Shown here piece by piece: positions 61,499 to 64,000 of a DNA stretch of 64,000 bases (within the stretch, counting starts at the first letter, position 1; each line of letters opens with the position of its first letter). Source of the stretch: Chondromyces crocatus (GTDB taxonomy: Bacteria; Myxococcota_A; Polyangia; Polyangiales; Polyangiaceae); the NCBI RefSeq assembly GCF_001189295.1, contig NZ_CP012159.1:868001-932000 (forward strand), given 5' to 3'. The notes under the pieces are model-generated. The model ran no database searches and was not told where the DNA came from. It saw only the letters and a program-made list of their open reading frames with translations. The translations under genes and the position numbers were made by a program.

Positions 61499-62722
61499 AT
61501 GAGCTCTGATCCGAATAAAAAGAGCGCACGAACGTTCCAGTGCCGCGACGTCCTCTGGGAGACGTTCGAGCAGATGGCCCGCGAGCTGGAGTGCTCCATC
61601 GACTACCTCATCAATGAGTCGATGAAGCAGTACGCTCGGCAGCGGAGCTACAGTCCGCGGGTGCCATCGGCTGCCGGCCGCGCCGATGGTGCGCCTGGCT
61701 CTGGCCAGCACGCCTTGAGTGGCGCTGGTGGCTCTCCGCCGCCTCCGGCGCCTCAACCGCCGATGCTGCCGCCGCAGTCGAACTTCTCGCCTGCTCCGCC
61801 ACCACCCGCTTACAGCTCGGCACCAGCCGCGCCGCCACCGCCTCCCCTGGTGGGGACTCCGGGAGGGCTGCCGCCACCGCCACCACCAAACGCATACGGT
61901 GCGCCGCCGGGCTATGCGACGCCTCCACCAGGGCTTGCGACATCTCCACCACCTCCGGCTCGTCCGGGGGCTCCGCCTCCGCCACCGCCTGGCCTCCCGG
62001 GTGCGGCAACGAAAAGACCGAGCCTTCCGGCACCTCCCCCACCGGTACCCGGTCGGGTGGGCGCTCCACCGCCACCACCGCCGACAAGTGGCGCACGGAT
62101 GGGTGGGCCGCCGCCACCGCCGCCTCCTCCTCCGGGCGGAGCGCCGACGATGCGCCCAGGAATGCCTCCCGGAGTGAGTCGTTCGGCTCCTCCTCCGCCA
62201 CCCCCTGGGCCCCCAGCGCCCCTTGGCGGCGGAGGTTATGGCCCGCCGGGCATGATGTCCCCCGGAATGTCACCCCCAGGGCTCATGTCGCCTCCAGGGT
62301 TGCCTCCTGGGATGGGTCCGCCGGCGATGCCGCCCCCGGCTGGATATCCACCCGCGCCAGGGGGCATGACGCCTCCGCCGCTTGGAGGACCTCCTGGTAC
62401 GAGTCCGCTTCCCGCAGGGCCCGCAGGAGGGGGAGCACTCAGCCCGCCCCTCTACTCGATCTATGGCGGTCAGCGCGCCCTCGTGAACAAGGATCGCTAC
62501 ATCATCGGTCGAGGGAAGCAGAGCAGCGACCTCACGATCAAGGATCCGAACGTGTCACGGCAGCACGCGATGGTGGAGTACCTGAACGGCCAGTACTACA
62601 TGGTCGACATGGGCTCGACCAACGGCGTCGAGTACAACGGACAGAGGATTTCGCGAAAGCTGATCATGGAAGGGGACCTGTTCCGCATCTGTGATCACGA
62701 AGTGCGGTTTTCCTACCGCTGA
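61499..62722 (+). CDS. FHA-domain protein with RHH-like N-terminus and polyproline middle
   Basis: A 407-residue cytosolic protein. The first 50 residues (FQCRDVLWETFEQMARELECSIDYLINESMKQYARQR) look like a ribbon-helix-helix or CopG-type segment. Residues 60-305 are polyproline/Gly/Met repeats (PPPPPP runs). The C-terminal FHA domain (about 315-405) has RYIIGRGKQSSDLTIKDPNVSRQHAMV, with phospho-Thr-binding Arg, Ser and His, and MGSTNGVEYNGQRI. FHA modules bind Thr-phosphorylated partners, so Ser/Thr kinases such as the two in this window are candidate upstream enzymes (inference). Confidence 0.87.
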   Translation: MSSDPNKKSARTFQCRDVLWETFEQMARELECSIDYLINESMKQYARQRSYSPRVPSAAGRADGAPGSGQHALSGAGGSPPPPAPQPPMLPPQSNFSPAPPPPAYSSAPAAPPPPPLVGTPGGLPPPPPPNAYGAPPGYATPPPGLATSPPPPARPGAPPPPPPGLPGAATKRPSLPAPPPPVPGRVGAPPPPPPTSGARMGGPPPPPPPPPGGAPTMRPGMPPGVSRSAPPPPPPGPPAPLGGGGYGPPGMMSPGMSPPGLMSPPGLPPGMGPPAMPPPAGYPPAPGGMTPPPLGGPPGTSPLPAGPAGGGALSPPLYSIYGGQRALVNKDRYIIGRGKQSSDLTIKDPNVSRQHAMVEYLNGQYYMVDMGSTNGVEYNGQRISRKLIMEGDLFRICDHEVRFSYR

Positions 62723-62735
62723 AGGGAGCCGCCGG

Positions 62736-64000
62736 GTGGATCTCGTCCATCCGGTAGCCTGGCGTTTGCTTCCCATGGCGTTGCGGCGTCGCTTCACCAA
62801 CCCGTCTCTTCTGTGGCACGCTCAGCGCTATGTCGCGGTGATGGTAGGCGCCATTGGCGCGGTCCATCTTTCTCTCATCGCGACCTCCGAGGCAGAGCCC
62901 TCGCGGAGTGAACGCTCTCCCCCCTGGATTGCACCGGACGTCGAGCCCTTTCCTGCGGGGGTTCGCAGTGTGCGCACCCGCGAAGTCGAGCATCCGATCT
63001 TTCACGCTCCTGGCGTGTCGACAGCAAGACGTGGTTCCGCACATATCGGGGCGACACTGCCCGTCTTCGCAGCCCGCAAAGCGGAGGGCTGTGTGGCTCG
63101 CTGGATCCAGATTGGTCCGTCAGCCTGGCTCTGTGAAGACACGACGGAGCTGTCGCGTGCCGAGCCCCTGAGTCCTCACATGCGAACCTGGCAGGACTCA
63201 GCAGACGGTCTGCCGTTTCAGTATTACTTCGTCGGTCCAGACGGAACGTTCGGATACAAGCGCATCGAACAGGCAGATGTTGGTGAGCCCGATGTGCAGC
63301 TGGAGCCAGGCTTCGCTGTGGCCATCGTCGAGGAGCGATTGGTAGGGGGGGGACGCTACGGTCGGACGCACGGTGGTTCATGGCTCCCCATGCGCGATCT
63401 CGGGCGCATTCAGAGCTTTGCATTTCAGGGGATCGAGCTTCCGAGCGGGACTACCGACCTGACGTTCGCATGGGTGGTAGCCGATGTCGCGAGAGTCTTC
63501 AGACGGATCGGTGAGCAGACCTTCCAGTCGACCACAGAGAGCCGCGCGAGACTGGAGCGGGTGATGGTGCATGATGAGATCGACTCGTTTTCAGGTCGGT
63601 TCGTGCGCGTCTCTTTCGGAGCCGAGGAGCCCGGGAGTGCAACATCAGGCAAAGCGGTCGAGCGGTGGATGTCGGCGCGGGATCTGGCACGACCTCGGGT
63701 GACACTCCCACCAGCAGAAGTGGATGCTGATGCAGGAGAGCACTGGATTGACGTGGAGCTGTCGTCTCAGACGCTCGTGGCCTACGAAGGAAGGCATCCC
63801 GCATTTGCCACGCTCGTCTCGACGGGTAAGGGCAAGAAGGGTTCATCGACCGCGACGCCAACGGGTACGTTCCGGGTCTGGGCGAAGTTGCTCACGTCGA
63901 ACATGGACAACCTCGAGGATGAAGCGGCTTCACGGTACTACCGGATGGAGGATGTCCCCTACGTGCAGTACTTCCACAAAGGCGTAGGGTTGCATGGAGC
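62736..64000 (+). CDS. L,D-transpeptidase (YkuD family), partial
   Basis: Open to the window end (421 residues seen). GTG 62736, 7 nt after GGGAG, is used; ATG 62775 is an alternative. A signal-like helix (YVAVMVGAIGAVHLSLIA) is followed by an exported beta-rich domain. From about 330 a YkuD catalytic domain begins: HWIDVELSSQTLVAYEGRHPAFATLVSTGKG..., TPTGTFRVWAKL, then YVQYFHKGVGLHGA with the conserved His. The catalytic Cys motif lies beyond the window. The enzyme forms 3-3 cross-links or anchors proteins to murein. It follows the FHA gene by 13 bp. Confidence 0.88.
   Translation, partial: MDLVHPVAWRLLPMALRRRFTNPSLLWHAQRYVAVMVGAIGAVHLSLIATSEAEPSRSERSPPWIAPDVEPFPAGVRSVRTREVEHPIFHAPGVSTARRGSAHIGATLPVFAARKAEGCVARWIQIGPSAWLCEDTTELSRAEPLSPHMRTWQDSADGLPFQYYFVGPDGTFGYKRIEQADVGEPDVQLEPGFAVAIVEERLVGGGRYGRTHGGSWLPMRDLGRIQSFAFQGIELPSGTTDLTFAWVVADVARVFRRIGEQTFQSTTESRARLERVMVHDEIDSFSGRFVRVSFGAEEPGSATSGKAVERWMSARDLARPRVTLPPAEVDADAGEHWIDVELSSQTLVAYEGRHPAFATLVSTGKGKKGSSTATPTGTFRVWAKLLTSNMDNLEDEAASRYYRMEDVPYVQYFHKGVGLHG

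Noticed and set aside
1-64000. tRNA, rRNA, riboswitch, phage or secondary-metabolite gene cluster
   Set aside because: Intergenic regions were read on both strands and none showed cloverleaf, rRNA or aptamer signatures. No PKS/NRPS, integrase or phage structural genes were seen; the DUF6184 lipoprotein alone does not indicate a cluster.

Overview
The window is about 64 kb of high-GC DNA with strong third-position GC bias. It reads as chromosome from a myxobacterium, most likely order Polyangiales (Sorangium/Chondromyces/Polyangium type). The evidence is the gene content: AgmX/PglI-type C-terminal proteins, MJ0042/GYF proteins, a MYXO-CTERM-like sorting tail, a DUF6184-type cysteine-rich lipoprotein, Hanks-type Ser/Thr kinases, PEGA and FHA proteins, OmpA with thrombospondin type-3 repeats, and many proline-rich or lipobox-bearing secreted proteins. 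The genus call is inference. No rRNA, tRNA, CRISPR array, phage or plasmid module was seen. The only mobile element is one small IS5-family insertion sequence.

Layout. 1-5 kb: an acyl-CoA ligase cut by the window edge, divergent from an XRE/cupin regulator, then DUF2325, a zinc-ribbon protein and a type I asparaginase. 5-13.7 kb: a Ser/Thr kinase, an OmpA/TSP3 outer-membrane protein, a MYXO-CTERM-like secreted protein, and two minus-strand proteins with zinc ribbons. 13.77-14.61 kb: an IS427-group element inserted exactly in the stop codon of an AI-2E/PerM permease gene. 14.6-19.4 kb: that permease, a histidine kinase/NtrC-type pair and an orphan receiver. 19.5-27.4 kb: a PEGA protein, a TPR protein behind a 16-bp perfect hairpin, a NucA-type nuclease convergent with a NuiA-type inhibitor, an AgmX-like protein, a flavin-reductase-like stress protein, and a thioredoxin-fold lipoprotein followed by an eight-cysteine lipoprotein. 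27.4-36.1 kb: PEP carboxylase, an AMIN-like lipoprotein, a MepA/LysM murein peptidase and RecD2, with two long non-coding stretches that carry repeats.

36.4-43.4 kb is a plus-strand run: TPR protein, kinase, glyoxalase II, PlsB-like acyltransferase overlapping GpsA, and a HAD phosphatase. The overlapping acyltransferase/GpsA pair joins glycerol-3-phosphate formation to its acylation. 43.4-47.4 kb: a TonB-dependent receptor followed by a beta-helix lipoprotein. 47.4-52.4 kb: beta-barrel proteins, an RseP-type site-2 protease, leucine dehydrogenase and a lipoprotein. 52.4-59.4 kb: a 975-residue protein with degenerate cyclic-nucleotide-binding folds, a small conserved protein and FtsK. 59.7-64 kb: a HEAT-like lipoprotein, a proline-rich FHA protein and an L,D-transpeptidase cut by the window end.

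Best candidates for something new: the tail-to-tail nuclease/inhibitor pair next to a hairpin-led TPR gene; the 22-bp tandem repeat that links two convergent stop codons; the stop-codon-preserving IS insertion; and the 43-bp and palindromic repeats in the two gene-free stretches.
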